A stretch of DNA of 64,000 bases from Chryseobacterium geocarposphaerae (GTDB lineage Bacteria; Bacteroidota; Bacteroidia; Flavobacteriales; Weeksellaceae), in assembly GCF_002797535.1 (NCBI RefSeq), contig NZ_PGFD01000001.1, forward strand, positions 1,922,001-1,986,000, read 5' to 3'. A program made the translations under genes and the position numbers. Shown here piece after piece: positions 53,322 to 62,319 of this stretch (its first letter is position 1; each line of letters begins with the position of its first letter). The notes beneath the pieces were generated by a model. The model was not told where the DNA came from and searched no databases. It saw only the letters and a program-made list of their open reading frames with translations.

Positions 53322-54197
53322 TTAATATGTAAACTTCTGAATATATTCTTGTCGCTTATTTTCAGAAATTCCTAAAACCTTTTGAATATAGTTATCAATC
53401 GAGCCGTATTCTTTATTAATTTCGTTAAAGGCAGCATCCAGATAATCTGTTTCTACCCAGCTCAGTTTTTCTAATACTTTGACATCCATTTTCGGATAGA
53501 AAAAGTGGAGATTATTAGCCAGATTCAACCTTTTATCCACTAATTTTTCCCTGTAATTGTTAGACAAAAGGTAATCATTATAAATCGTTTCTTTATCGAA
53601 TTTTAAAATGGTCAGAATCAAAGCCGTTATAATTCCCGTTCTGTCTTTTCCTGCGGTACAGTGGTATAAAACAGGCTGATCCGAATCTAAAATTTCAGTG
53701 ATTACTTTTTTGATAATTTCAGGATTTTCCGTCACATAATTCCTGTAAAATTCAAGCATTCTTTTATCTGCATCTGAACCATCAACTTTTCCTTTTAAAA
53801 CCAGTTTTTTAGCCTGGTCCAATTGATCGCCTTCATCTTCAAAAGCAGAATAGTTCTTATAAACAATATCACCTGGAAGATTATCCGGTTTTTGAGCAAT
53901 TTCTTTTGAATTTCTGAGATCAATAATTTGTTTGATTCCTAATTTTTCAAGCTCGTCAAAAGATTTTTTCTTTAGCTTATTGAGATGTGCGCTTCTGTAG
54001 AATTTTCCTTCTTTTAAAGTTTGCCCGTCAATATTTTTAATATTTCCAACAGTTCTGAAGTTATGAACCTTTTTAATTTTAATATCATTTTCTATTTCAT
54101 TTTTTCCGTATTCCGGTACGGAAAATTGCTGCGTTTTACAGGAGAAAACACAGACTGATACAATAAGTAGAAATGATATTTTAATAACTTGTTTCAA
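53322..54197 (-). CDS. Lipoprotein tyrosine/dual-specificity phosphatase
   Basis: The product is an envelope-anchored phosphatase of the tyrosine phosphatase_3 family. The lipobox VFSC gives Cys20. NFRTVGNI and GKFYRSAHL are the conserved N-terminal motifs of bacterial Tyr phosphatases. The signature loop H179-C180-TAGKDR186-TG contains the catalytic Cys180 and Arg186, and DLR at 93-95 supplies the general acid region. The only start that retains the signal peptide is TTG at 54197. It lies 3 bp after the thiamine pyrophosphokinase stop. Being lipidated, it likely acts in the periplasm; the substrate is unknown. Confidence 0.88.
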   Translation of the reverse strand: MKQVIKISFLLIVSVCVFSCKTQQFSVPEYGKNEIENDIKIKKVHNFRTVGNIKNIDGQTLKEGKFYRSAHLNKLKKKSFDELEKLGIKQIIDLRNSKEIAQKPDNLPGDIVYKNYSAFEDEGDQLDQAKKLVLKGKVDGSDADKRMLEFYRNYVTENPEIIKKVITEILDSDQPVLYHCTAGKDRTGIITALILTILKFDKETIYNDYLLSNNYREKLVDKRLNLANNLHFFYPKMDVKVLEKLSWVETDYLDAAFNEINKEYGSIDNYIQKVLGISENKRQEYIQKFTY

Positions 54198-54200
54198 AGA

Positions 54201-54830
54201 TTATAAATAATTTTTCCCGATAAAAATTAACAGATCTCCATTTTCATATTCAATAGAAACTTCATCTTCAATGGCAAAATTTCTTGTCCCGATTCTTGAA
54301 GTGATGCTTAAACTTCCGTTTGTTAATGGCCAGTTTAATCCTTTTGTGGTAATGTTCTCAACTGCCGGAAATGGGTACAGTGAAATCATTTTATCTTTTA
54401 CGCCCTTTACACTATATCTTTTAGGGATAAAATAATATTCAGAAAATTCGTCATAAAACTTTATATTCAACTGACCTTTAAAGCTAAAGGCAACGGTAAG
54501 ATTTCCTAAAAAATGATCCTGCTCTCCTCCGCTTCCACCAAACACATCAACATGGGTAAAGCCTTTTTCCAAGATGATCTCCAAAGCTTTATAAAAATCT
54601 GTACAGTTCTGATCTGGCGTATGAATAAACTTTTCTTCATAAATATTTTCATCGGCACCAGAATGGGAATCAAAATCTCCGGAAATAAAATCCAGTCTTT
54701 TCAGTGGGAAATCCAGATTTTTCAAATAGTGAAAAGCTCCGTCCGTACAAGCGATCAATCCATAATTTTCAAGACCCGGAAAAGATTTCGGAGCATCCCC
54801 GTTGATGAAAAGTAATGCTTTATTTCCCAT
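54201..54830 (-). CDS. thiN: Thiamine pyrophosphokinase
   Basis: A cytosolic enzyme that converts thiamine and ATP to thiamine pyrophosphate. Motifs are ALLFINGDAP, IACTDGAFHYL, FISGDFDSHSG (Mg/ATP binding) and DVFGGSGGEQDHFLGNL. The C-terminal thiamine-binding strands follow, GLNWPLTNGSLSITSRIGTRNFA. The length of 209 aa is normal. It overlaps the TPR gene by 11 bp and precedes the phosphatase gene by 3 bp, indicating an operon. Confidence 0.95.
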   Translation of the reverse strand: MGNKALLFINGDAPKSFPGLENYGLIACTDGAFHYLKNLDFPLKRLDFISGDFDSHSGADENIYEEKFIHTPDQNCTDFYKALEIILEKGFTHVDVFGGSGGEQDHFLGNLTVAFSFKGQLNIKFYDEFSEYYFIPKRYSVKGVKDKMISLYPFPAVENITTKGLNWPLTNGSLSITSRIGTRNFAIEDEVSIEYENGDLLIFIGKNYL

Positions 54831-55452
54831 TTAACTCCTTTTTTATTACTTCCACTACATTTGGGTTTGTAGTAATTACCCATTTTTCAACATTTCTTCC
54901 AGGTCTGTTATTTTCTATTTTTTCTACAAAACTTTTAACATTAATAATATTTTCTGCGTCAGGTTGTAATTCAATATATTTCTTATATGTTTCTATCATC
55001 CTGTCAACTTCATCATAGGATAAACCTTCCGTATAAAGCAAATTTTGATAGGATTTTCCCAAATAAAAATTTACGGCAAAATACTGTTTTGAATGTTTGT
55101 CAATCAAATTATATGATTTTTCAAAATAAGATATAGCTTTTCTAAAATCCGATTTTTTTTTCGAAAAATTATTAATTCCTCCATACCAAAGAGCAGCCGG
55201 GAATGATGGATCTTTTTTTAAAACTTCAACAATTACTTTTTCAGCCTGATCATTTTTATTTTGCTTTATTAAAGTTAAAGCCAATTGCGATTTAAAAATC
55301 AAATTATCAGGTTCATGCTTTAATCCTTCACGAAAAACATTTTCAGCCTCTGAAAATTTATTTTCAGATATAAGAACATTTCCATTATCAAGATAATTCT
55401 GTGAAAAAGACATTCCAGAATAAAATACTAATAATAAAAATATTTTTTTCAT
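54820..55452 (-). CDS. Exported TPR-repeat protein
   Basis: The product is a periplasmic tetratricopeptide protein of about 210 residues. From the ATG at 55452 it starts MKKIFLLLVFYSGMSFSQ, a signal peptide. An in-frame ATG 12 bp upstream would overlap the adenosyltransferase stop and delay the hydrophobic core, so it is less likely. TPRs are visible as NVLISENKFSEAENVFREGLKHEPDN, LALTLIKQNKNDQAEKVIVEVLKKDPSF and KAISYFEKSYNLID. The function is unknown; it is probably a protein-interaction scaffold. Confidence 0.82.
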   Translation of the reverse strand: MKKIFLLLVFYSGMSFSQNYLDNGNVLISENKFSEAENVFREGLKHEPDNLIFKSQLALTLIKQNKNDQAEKVIVEVLKKDPSFPAALWYGGINNFSKKKSDFRKAISYFEKSYNLIDKHSKQYFAVNFYLGKSYQNLLYTEGLSYDEVDRMIETYKKYIELQPDAENIINVKSFVEKIENNRPGRNVEKWVITTNPNVVEVIKKELNGK

Positions 55453-55453
55453 T

Positions 55454-56023
55454 TTATCTTTCATTCGGATTCCAGTATTCTTCCGGTTCGTTATTGATTT
55501 TTGAAATATACCTTGCTAACACAAACAGGTAATCTGAAAGTCTGTTCAGGTATTTAATCAGTTCCGGACGTACTTCCTCCGATTCGTTTAAGAAAACTAA
55601 AGAACGTTCTGCTCTTCTGCAAATCGTTCTTGCGGCATGTAAAAACGTTGCCGATTTTCCACCTCCGGGAAGAATAAAATATTGTAAGGGTTCCAATTTT
55701 TCATCAAAAGCATCCATCCAGTTTTCCAGTTCTTCAATTTCAGTTTCAGAAATAATTAATGGTAAACGGGATTTTCCATTCGCCAACATCAGTTTATCTA
55801 CGGGAGTTGCCGCTTCTGAACCTACCGTAAATAAATCGAACTGGATTTTCTTTAATTGCCTTAAAACGTCCTGATCCTCAATATGGCTTTTGGCAATTCC
55901 AATGAATGAATTCAGTTCGTCTATATTTCCGTAACTGTCAACTCTTGCACTTGCTTTTGAAACCCTTGTTCCGCCATACAAAGCAGTCTGACCTTTATCT
56001 CCTGTTTTCGTGTAAATTTTCAT
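55454..56023 (-). CDS. PduO-type ATP:cob(I)alamin adenosyltransferase
   Basis: The enzyme attaches adenosine to cobalamin, making coenzyme B12. Motifs are the N-terminal KIYTKTGDKGQTALYGGTRVSK (ATP loop), RVDSYGNIDELNSFIG, the LPGGGKSATFLHAARTICRRAER helix with the conserved Arg pair, and LNRLSDYLFVLAR. Its 189 aa fits. It is the first gene of the adenosyltransferase-TPR-thiN-phosphatase operon. The coenzyme presumably serves B12-dependent enzymes located elsewhere. Confidence 0.96.
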   Translation of the reverse strand: MKIYTKTGDKGQTALYGGTRVSKASARVDSYGNIDELNSFIGIAKSHIEDQDVLRQLKKIQFDLFTVGSEAATPVDKLMLANGKSRLPLIISETEIEELENWMDAFDEKLEPLQYFILPGGGKSATFLHAARTICRRAERSLVFLNESEEVRPELIKYLNRLSDYLFVLARYISKINNEPEEYWNPNER

Positions 56024-56125
56024 AGTACTAAATTACTTTTTTCTCATTAGGCTGACAAATGTTTTTGCTACTCTTACTTTGCAGACAAAATTCAATACAA
56101 CGTTATATTTAGATGTAAAATATTT

Positions 56126-56133
56126 TATATTTG
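56126..56133 (+). promoter_or_regulatory. Candidate minus-7 element of a small membrane protein gene
   Basis: TATATTTG fits TAnnTTTG, 23 bp before the ATG at 56157. It supports that frame as a real gene. Confidence 0.5.
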
Positions 56134-56156
56134 TAATGTAATCTATCAATTTTAGT

Positions 56157-56369
56157 ATGAGTTCCATAGAGTTAGTATTGCTTATAATTTCTATTCTGAC
56201 ATTTATGTTTTTCAGCTTTTTTAGTTTATTTAAAGCCAAAAAGAAAATGAAAAGTAAAAAAATAGGAGAAAAAAAGGAGGGCATCCAAAAACTTAAAAGT
56301 GTAGCAAATGAAAGTTCTACACAAAGCGTACTAGAAATAGGATTAAATATTTTTAAAAATCTATTTTAA
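56157..56369 (+). CDS. Small membrane protein (70 aa)
   Basis: The protein has one N-terminal transmembrane helix (about residues 4-26), then a highly basic stretch AKKKMKSKKIGEKKEG and a weakly amphipathic C-terminal helix ending NIFKNLF. It is preceded by a good minus-7 candidate. No family is recognised. Charge distribution puts the basic tail in the cytosol. It is too small for an enzyme. Confidence 0.5.
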   Translation: MSSIELVLLIISILTFMFFSFFSLFKAKKKMKSKKIGEKKEGIQKLKSVANESSTQSVLEIGLNIFKNLF

Positions 56370-56429
56370 ACTAAACAATCCAATGATGCTGATTTCTAAT
56401 TATACTCAAACTACAATACTTTCAACAAA

Positions 56430-56456
56430 TAAAAATGACCGATTTATTCGGTCATT
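56430..56456 (-). terminator. Terminator of the 56463 lipoprotein gene
   Basis: AATGACCGA (56434-56442) pairs with TCGGTCATT (56448-56456). On the minus strand it is followed by TTTTTATTTG. Confidence 0.8.
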
Positions 56457-56462
56457 CTCAAA

Positions 56463-57047
56463 TTATTTATTTACCTCTACGTATTGTAATACGGTCTGGT
56501 TCTTGGGATTGTAGATAATCGTACTGTTGTTTGGAAATCGTTTTAACCTGTAATATTCAATACTTTTATCATTTTTAATATCATCCAGAAAACCGGAATC
56601 AACTGTATTTTCAGGAAGAAATTTTTCTATAAAACTGATTTTATCAATGATGCTTTGCCCGTCAATTTTTCTCGCAGTTTTATCCGATTTGTTTTCATCA
56701 GTAGTCGGCTGACTTTCTAAAAATGGAATTAAAGTCGCTTTATCCGCCTTATATTTGAAAACAAAACCTTCTGAACCATTTGGAAATCTGAATTTCTTTC
56801 CTGTTCCTTCCGAAATTATTGCTTTGTCAGCTCCCGGAAAAACCTGATTAAACTGAACATCCTCAGAATTGGTTAGGGAATTTATAGATTCGTTGACGGT
56901 CTTTTTTACTGTCTCTTCAACTGCTTCCTGAGCTTTTTGCTGAACAGTTTCAGTTGTTTTCTGGACAGTCTGATCAATTTTTTCTTCAATTTTATTACAT
57001 GACATTAATAAAAATGCAGGTACAATCGCCAAAATAAGCTTCTTCAT
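56463..57047 (-). CDS. Hypothetical lipoprotein with coiled-coil segment
   Basis: A lipoprotein with lipobox FLLMSC (Cys17). Residues 20-60 form a Thr/Gln/Glu/Val-rich helix (IEEKIDQTVQKTTETVQQKA), likely coiled coil or membrane-surface amphipathic. The C-terminal 130 residues are a mixed alpha/beta domain (GSEGFVFKYKADKATLIPFLES, YYRLKRFPNNSTIIYNPKNQTVLQYVEV). No family is recognised. It is monocistronic, divergent from the DinB gene. Confidence 0.72.
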   Translation of the reverse strand: MKKLILAIVPAFLLMSCNKIEEKIDQTVQKTTETVQQKAQEAVEETVKKTVNESINSLTNSEDVQFNQVFPGADKAIISEGTGKKFRFPNGSEGFVFKYKADKATLIPFLESQPTTDENKSDKTARKIDGQSIIDKISFIEKFLPENTVDSGFLDDIKNDKSIEYYRLKRFPNNSTIIYNPKNQTVLQYVEVNK

Positions 57048-57190
57048 ATTTTTAAATTTCGTTACAATTTACAATTTTATTAATTCATTTGTTTATCTAA
57101 CGGAAAAGTACAAACAGATATTTTAGTAAAAAAATAAATTTTTTTTCATTGCCAAAATCCTACTGACAAACTGTTGTCATAACCCCGGTT

Positions 57191-57198
57191 TATCTTTG
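57191..57198 (+). promoter_or_regulatory. Candidate minus-7 element of the DinB-family gene
   Basis: TATCTTTG fits TAnnTTTG, 29 bp before the start codon. Confidence 0.5.
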
Positions 57199-57227
57199 TA
57201 TCAACAATAACAAACAATATTAAAATT

Positions 57228-57719
57228 ATGACAACTACAGCAACCATCACAAAACAATTTATGACCTCTGAACAATTATTAGAGCACTGGCAAGGTCACA
57301 GAAATCTGACAAGAAGGGTCATCGAAATGTTTCCTGAAAAGGAATTATTTGAATTTTCTGTGGGAGGAATGAGACCATTCGCAAAACTGGCGATAGAGCT
57401 AATCAGCATCGGAGGACCGGCTTTGAAAGGAATCGTTGACAAAAACATGGAGGCTTATAACGAAGAAGGTTTTGCCCCGAAAACAAAAGAAGATATTCTG
57501 AAAAAATGGGATGAAGAAACTGAAACCATCAATACTTATTTTGCTCAGATTTCGGAAGAACGCTTCCAGGAGACTTTCAATTTATTTGGTCAGTATGAAT
57601 TCCCGGTGTATCAGAATATTTTGTATTTCGTAGATAATGAAATCCATCACCGTGGACAAGGGTATGTTTATTTAAGAGCTTTAGGAATTGAACCTCCTTT
57701 TTTTTGGGAGAGATTTTAG
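57228..57719 (+). CDS. DinB-family four-helix metalloprotein
   Basis: The protein is a four-helix bundle of the DinB/YfiT type, often binding divalent metal through three histidines and linked to thiol (bacillithiol-like) transfer or stress. Candidate ligands are the His residues in LLEHWQGHRNLTRRVIEMF and in NEIHHRGQGYVYLRALGIEPPFFW near the C-terminus. Its 163 aa is normal. A WYL-domain regulator is encoded convergently. The specific reaction is unknown. Confidence 0.88.
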   Translation: MTTTATITKQFMTSEQLLEHWQGHRNLTRRVIEMFPEKELFEFSVGGMRPFAKLAIELISIGGPALKGIVDKNMEAYNEEGFAPKTKEDILKKWDEETETINTYFAQISEERFQETFNLFGQYEFPVYQNILYFVDNEIHHRGQGYVYLRALGIEPPFFWERF

Positions 57720-57896
57720 GACCTTTAATGTCTTTATGGAGACTAAAATCTTTAATTAAATTTAATCTTAAAAATCAATCCTGATTAATTAAAGGGCGGA
57801 AATGCATGCTATACATTAAATTTTGACAAACCATTTTGTAATTGCAGATTCGCCTTTTTTGCTTGAAAGCCATCTTCAATTTAATTAATATTGCTA

Positions 57897-57926
57897 AAAA
57901 ACCTCAACAGTTTTTGTTGAGGTTTT
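57897..57926. terminator. Bidirectional terminator between DinB and WYL genes
   Basis: AAAACCTCAAC (57898-57908) pairs with GTTGAGGTTTT (57916-57926) across a seven-base loop (AGTTTTT), between convergent genes. Confidence 0.82.
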
Positions 57927-58881
57927 ATTGATGTTTACCGGATATTTTGATTAATAACTCATTCAGTTTTTCTTTCAGACTTTCTGGTTCTAAAATGGTC
58001 GCATAATCTGCAAATGTAATCAGCCAGCGAGGAAATCCATCTTTAATCGACTCTGTTTCGAACGTCAATTCCACCATTCCATTTTCCGCATCAGTTTCTT
58101 TAGTTAATCCATAATATTTTTTAGAATTCACCAGAAATCCCATGATTTTTTTCTCGACTAAAAGCCTTACAGTCGTTTTATTACCATTACTGTTTTTCCT
58201 GTAATCGTTGATTTGTCCATACTCACCCAGAAACGGATTCTGCGTTTTTGAAATTTTTAAGATTCTGTCAACCCGGAATTGCCTGAAATCATTTCTCAAC
58301 GTACAGAAAGCCATAATATACCAATAATTAAACTCAAAGAAAACACCTACCGCTTCGATAGTTCTTGTTGAAATGTTATCGTCAACCGTTTTATATTCTA
58401 TGATTAACTGGTGTTTTTCTGCGATACTTTCCAAAATAGTCGGAATCACATCTTTTATAGTGTCTTCCGTTTTTGCATGATACTGAAAGATATCAATCTG
58501 TTTTTCAATATTCTGAATTAAATTCCTATCGGAATATTTTAATACGGAACGTACTTTTTCCATCGCTGTCTGATAATGACTTCCCAAACTCTGATGGGAG
58601 AATTTCTGCATCAGTTTTTCTGCTGTGATGAAGCTTAAAACCTCTTCTTTCGTAAACATTACGGGCGGAAGTTTGTAACCATCCATAAGAGAATAACCGC
58701 TTCCGGCTTCCCCAACAATTGGAATCCCTGCATTTTCCAATGTTTTTACATCCCGATAAATGGTACGGACACTTACATCAAATTTTTGTGCAAGATCCTG
58801 TGCTCTTACAATCGGTTTTGATTGTAATTGAGTGAGAATGGCAGTAACCCGGTCGAGTTTTTTTAGGTAATGGTCGTTCAT
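57925..58881 (-). CDS. YafY-type HTH/WYL-domain transcriptional regulator
   Basis: A ligand-responsive regulator. Residues 1-60 contain an HTH_11 winged helix (RVTAILTQLQSKPIVRAQDLAQKFDVSVRTIYRDVKTLENAGIPIV), followed by the WYL domain (about 140-225: IIEYKTVDDNISTRTIEAVGVFFEFNYWYIMAFC) and the C-terminal WCX extension. Its 318 aa is typical. It is encoded just upstream of nothing on its strand and convergent with the DinB gene; such regulators often control neighbouring DinB genes. Confidence 0.9.
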   Translation of the reverse strand: MNDHYLKKLDRVTAILTQLQSKPIVRAQDLAQKFDVSVRTIYRDVKTLENAGIPIVGEAGSGYSLMDGYKLPPVMFTKEEVLSFITAEKLMQKFSHQSLGSHYQTAMEKVRSVLKYSDRNLIQNIEKQIDIFQYHAKTEDTIKDVIPTILESIAEKHQLIIEYKTVDDNISTRTIEAVGVFFEFNYWYIMAFCTLRNDFRQFRVDRILKISKTQNPFLGEYGQINDYRKNSNGNKTTVRLLVEKKIMGFLVNSKKYYGLTKETDAENGMVELTFETESIKDGFPRWLITFADYATILEPESLKEKLNELLIKISGKHQ

Positions 58882-58900
58882 TAACTGTTTTAATATATAG

Positions 58901-58908
58901 CAAAAATA
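58901..58908 (-). promoter_or_regulatory. Candidate minus-7 element of the WYL regulator gene
   Basis: TATTTTTG on the minus strand fits TAnnTTTG, 19 bp before the start codon. Confidence 0.45.
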
Positions 58909-58919
58909 ATTTCTAAAAA

Positions 58920-60728
58920 TTAATTATCTTTAAAAGTATTCACCAGTTTATCCAAATTAAGACTTCTGGCAGAAGCATCAAAAATTTCTCTGTAAGTCCC
59001 ATTGATTTGTACCAACTCATCATGAGTTCCGCTTTCCACTACTCTTCCTTTTTTCATTACATAAATTTTATCGGAATCCAAAATCTGAGATAAAGAATGA
59101 GAGATGATAATTACCGTTCTGCCTTCTTTTATGGCATCCAGAGAGTTCTTAATCTGTTCGGTGGCAATTGCATCAAGACTCGCAGTAGGCTCATCAAGGA
59201 AAATAATCGGTGGATTTTTCAGGAATAATCTTGCAATGGCAATTCTCTGTTGCTGCCCTCCTGAAAGTTGGGTTGCATCATGATTGTATCCATCAGACAA
59301 ATCCAGAATTTGTTCATGAAGATAGGCCTTTTTTGCTGCTTCCTCAATTTCTTCAAAAGTTGCATTCATATTTCCGTAACGGATATTATCTTCAATACTT
59401 CCCTGAAAAATATGGTTTTTTTGAAGTACCAATCCGAGATCATTACGCAGAAATGTATTATCAAAATCATTCAAATTAACATTATCCAGAATAATCTCCC
59501 CCGAATCAGGCAAATAAAATTTACATAAAAGATTAATGATGGTTGATTTCCCTGCTCCACTAAGACCAACCAGAGCAGTAGTTTTTCCGTTTTCAATCCT
59601 CATGGAAACGTTATGTAAAGCCTGTGTCCCGTTGGGATAGGAAAAGTTGACGTTTTTTAATTCAAAATTCCCTTTGATTTCTTTTTCTACAAAAGGTCCG
59701 TTAGGTTCTTTTTCATTGTCTGCATTTAGAATATCAAAGTATCCTTCCGCATAGATCATCGCATCGTTCATATCATCATAAATTCTGTGAAGCTGACGAA
59801 TGGGAGCCGAAACATTATTAAAAAGCATGATATGAAGCATAATAGCTCCGATGGTCATTTGCTGATCCAATACCAGATAAACCGTTAATAGGATAATTAA
59901 AACCACTCCAAACTGTTCGATGAAAGTTTTCAGCCCATCATAAATAAAGTTTGTTTTTCGGGTGAACATCTGGCTTTCCATCAACTGCATCTGTAAATCG
60001 TACTGTTTTTTACCTTCAAATTTTTCGCGGACAAAACTTTTAATCACCATGATAGAGTTAATTAAATTCAAAAGCCCAGAAGTTTTTTGCTCCCGCTGAT
60101 TTCTCAATGTTCTTCTCACTCCGCTCAGTTTTTTTGCCTGCAATGAGCTTACGTAAAAATATATCGGAACAATAACCGTAGAAACAATTCCTACATACAC
60201 ATTTTGCAGGTACATAATGATCAAAGCAATAATGGCATTGGAAAATAAAGGTAACATATCGATGAAAAAATTCTGAACCAGTCTTGTCAGACTCTCAATT
60301 CCACGATCAATTCTTATCTGCAGCTTTCCGGACTCGTGGTTTTCATCATTAAAATAAGCCACTCTGTATGTTAAGATCTTATCAATGGCTGATTGCGCTA
60401 AAACTGAACTTACATTGATTCTAATTTTTTCTCCGTAAAATTTCTGTCCGAAGTTGATAAAAATATTCAATAATTCTTTCCCTAGTAAAATTACAGAGAT
60501 CAATACCAGAACGTGAATTCCTTCTGACATAGGATGCGGAAGATGGGTCAGTTTTGTAACTTCATCTACGGTATATTTTAGTACCAACGGATTGACCTGT
60601 GCCGCCAGAGCTCCTAAAAATGTAAGAAACAGAGTTCCATAAATCATTAATCGATAAGGCCTGATAAACGGGACAAGCTGTTTGTAAATACCGAATAAAG
60701 TGATGGTTCTGTTGAAGGGTTTTACCAT
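58920..60728 (-). CDS. ABC exporter half-transporter (MsbA/lipid- or drug-type)
   Basis: An inner-membrane exporter subunit with membrane domain (about 1-330, six helices) fused to an ATPase. Walker A is GLSGAGKST, the Q-loop LGLVLQKNHIFQGS, the signature TQLSGGQQQR, Walker B IIFLDEPTASLD and the switch His in ISHSLSQI. It functions as a homo- or heterodimer. Its 602 aa matches MsbA-like and multidrug exporters. No partner half-transporter is adjacent. The substrate cannot be read from sequence. The WYL regulator gene lies immediately downstream on the same strand. Confidence 0.93.
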   Translation of the reverse strand: MVKPFNRTITLFGIYKQLVPFIRPYRLMIYGTLFLTFLGALAAQVNPLVLKYTVDEVTKLTHLPHPMSEGIHVLVLISVILLGKELLNIFINFGQKFYGEKIRINVSSVLAQSAIDKILTYRVAYFNDENHESGKLQIRIDRGIESLTRLVQNFFIDMLPLFSNAIIALIIMYLQNVYVGIVSTVIVPIYFYVSSLQAKKLSGVRRTLRNQREQKTSGLLNLINSIMVIKSFVREKFEGKKQYDLQMQLMESQMFTRKTNFIYDGLKTFIEQFGVVLIILLTVYLVLDQQMTIGAIMLHIMLFNNVSAPIRQLHRIYDDMNDAMIYAEGYFDILNADNEKEPNGPFVEKEIKGNFELKNVNFSYPNGTQALHNVSMRIENGKTTALVGLSGAGKSTIINLLCKFYLPDSGEIILDNVNLNDFDNTFLRNDLGLVLQKNHIFQGSIEDNIRYGNMNATFEEIEEAAKKAYLHEQILDLSDGYNHDATQLSGGQQQRIAIARLFLKNPPIIFLDEPTASLDAIATEQIKNSLDAIKEGRTVIIISHSLSQILDSDKIYVMKKGRVVESGTHDELVQINGTYREIFDASARSLNLDKLVNTFKDN

Positions 60729-60821
60729 GGGAATTATTTTAACTAAAAAACGTACCGTTTTACAGAGAAAAAGGTACGAATTATATTATTCTTTTAGTTT
60801 TAAATTATATTCTTAAAAAAA

Positions 60822-61136
60822 TTATTGATCTTGCTTCCATTTATCAACAATTTCAAAAATCTCTTTTCCAAGCTTTAATCCTTTATCGCCAGTAAAAATA
60901 TTCCATTCCGCAGTGGGTTTAAACCAACTCCACAATTGTGTAAAATCAGCCACATTAGAACCTTCCGCCTCATAAAATTCATCGATAAAATTTTCTTTAA
61001 AAACAGTAAATTTTCCATCAGAATTAGATAAAGTTATTTCATTTAAAAGACTCTCTGCCAAATATAATTTAGCAAACAATTCTTTAATACGATATTCTTC
61101 AAAATAATGTTGTTTAGAATAAAATTTACCCTTCAA
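60822..61136 (-). CDS. Hypothetical protein (104 aa) starting with TTG, overlapping lptB
   Basis: A short acidic helical protein (KELFAKLYLAESLLNEI, FTQLWSWFKPTAEWNIFTGDKGLKLGKEIFEIVDKWKQ) with no methionine codon in its whole frame apart from a TTG initiator at 61136. It overlaps the lptB stop by 11 bp in another frame. It may be translationally coupled to lptB or be a frameshifted continuation of a longer protein. No family is recognised. Confidence 0.5.
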   Translation of the reverse strand: MKGKFYSKQHYFEEYRIKELFAKLYLAESLLNEITLSNSDGKFTVFKENFIDEFYEAEGSNVADFTQLWSWFKPTAEWNIFTGDKGLKLGKEIFEIVDKWKQDQ

Positions 61137-62187
61137 AAGCTTCTGTTGTTAAGTAATGTAATTCAGGCTTACTTGCAGCTTCAGATTCTGCTTTTGCCTG
61201 TTCTAAGGAATAAAGAGAGTTAATTTCTTTCTTCTGAAAAACAAAGGAGTTATTGGCATTTTTATCTACCACATCATTGAAAATATACTGAATCTCCGAA
61301 TTTCCCAATGAAGCAAAACTGATATCTTCAAAGCCATGCATCAATCTGAGATCATCAAACTGGGCAAAATTTTCATTAACAAAACTTTGCAGCTGAGCTT
61401 TTGAATCAAAATTTCCAGCCCAGATATTATAAGCGTAGCTTTTCTTCTTCGGTTTGTCGAAAATACTTTGGTAGACGAAGTTTTCTCCCAAATAAGCTTC
61501 CCTTACCTGCGGATCGTTTGCCAGTTCTTCAGGAAGTCCTTCTTTCAAAATTCTTCCTTCAAACATGATATAAGTTTTATTGGTAATTGCCAACGTCTGC
61601 TGTACATTGTGGTCGGTAATCAGAATTCCGATATTTTTATCGGTAAGGCTTCTTACAATCTTCTGAATATCTTCCACCGCAATCGGGTCTACCCCCGCAA
61701 AAGGTTCATCCAAAAGAATAAAGCTTGGATCTGTTGCAAGACATCTTGCAATTTCGGTTCTACGTCTTTCTCCTCCGGACAAAAGGTCCCCCCGGTTTTT
61801 ACGGACGTGCTGCAAAGAAAACTCTTCAATCAGCTCATCACATTTCATCTGCTGTTCACGTTTTGAAAGTTTCGTCAGCTGTAGAACACCCATAATATTA
61901 TCTTCTACAGAAAGTTTTCGAAATACGGAGGCTTCCTGAGCCAGATAACCGATTCCCTTCTGGGCTCTGCGGTACATAGCATCTGTTGTTATCTCCTGTT
62001 TATCCAGAAAAATTTTACCGGAAGTGGGCTTAACCAATCCTACAATCATATAGAATGATGTTGTTTTTCCTGCTCCGTTGGGACCAAGCAATCCAACAAT
62101 CTCACCCTGCTGAACCTGTACTGAAACACCTTTTACAACCTTTTTAGGACCGTATTCTTTGATTAAGTTTTCTCCTCGTAAAATCAT
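61126..62187 (-). CDS. lptB: LPS-export ATPase LptB with unusual C-terminal extension
   Basis: This is the ATPase of the LptB2FG complex, which extracts lipopolysaccharide from the inner membrane. It has Walker A GPNGAGKT (35-42), the Q-loop YLAQEASVFRKLSVEDNIMGV, signature LSGGE (136-140), Walker B FILLDEPFAGVDP (156-168) and switch His193 (TDHNVQ). The canonical domain ends near residue 237 (AYLGENF). A further 116 residues follow (KKSYAYNIWAGNFDSKAQLQ...), not present in the roughly 240-aa LptB. The extension vaguely resembles the immunity-22/DUF4284 fold, which is speculative. Confidence 0.93.
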   Translation of the reverse strand: MILRGENLIKEYGPKKVVKGVSVQVQQGEIVGLLGPNGAGKTTSFYMIVGLVKPTSGKIFLDKQEITTDAMYRRAQKGIGYLAQEASVFRKLSVEDNIMGVLQLTKLSKREQQMKCDELIEEFSLQHVRKNRGDLLSGGERRRTEIARCLATDPSFILLDEPFAGVDPIAVEDIQKIVRSLTDKNIGILITDHNVQQTLAITNKTYIMFEGRILKEGLPEELANDPQVREAYLGENFVYQSIFDKPKKKSYAYNIWAGNFDSKAQLQSFVNENFAQFDDLRLMHGFEDISFASLGNSEIQYIFNDVVDKNANNSFVFQKKEINSLYSLEQAKAESEAASKPELHYLTTEAFEG

Positions 62188-62192
62188 AGCAG

Positions 62193-62200
62193 CAAAGATA
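62193..62200 (-). promoter_or_regulatory. Candidate minus-7 element of lptB
   Basis: TATCTTTG on the minus strand fits TAnnTTTG only 5 bp before the start codon. If used, the transcript would be nearly leaderless. Confidence 0.35.
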
Positions 62201-62319
62201 AAGTTTTTTTGAATGTAATTTTTAGATTAGCGTATACCGATAAAAGTTTTATGATATTTTAAAATTGAACCCGGTAATTTTTAATTAATTTTATAAACTA
62301 ATCAACAATCACAATACAT

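Noticed and set aside
56033..56284. 83-residue minus-strand frame overlapping the 70-aa membrane protein
   Set aside because: The plus-strand frame has a better transmembrane/charge pattern and a minus-7 element; the minus-strand frame has neither.
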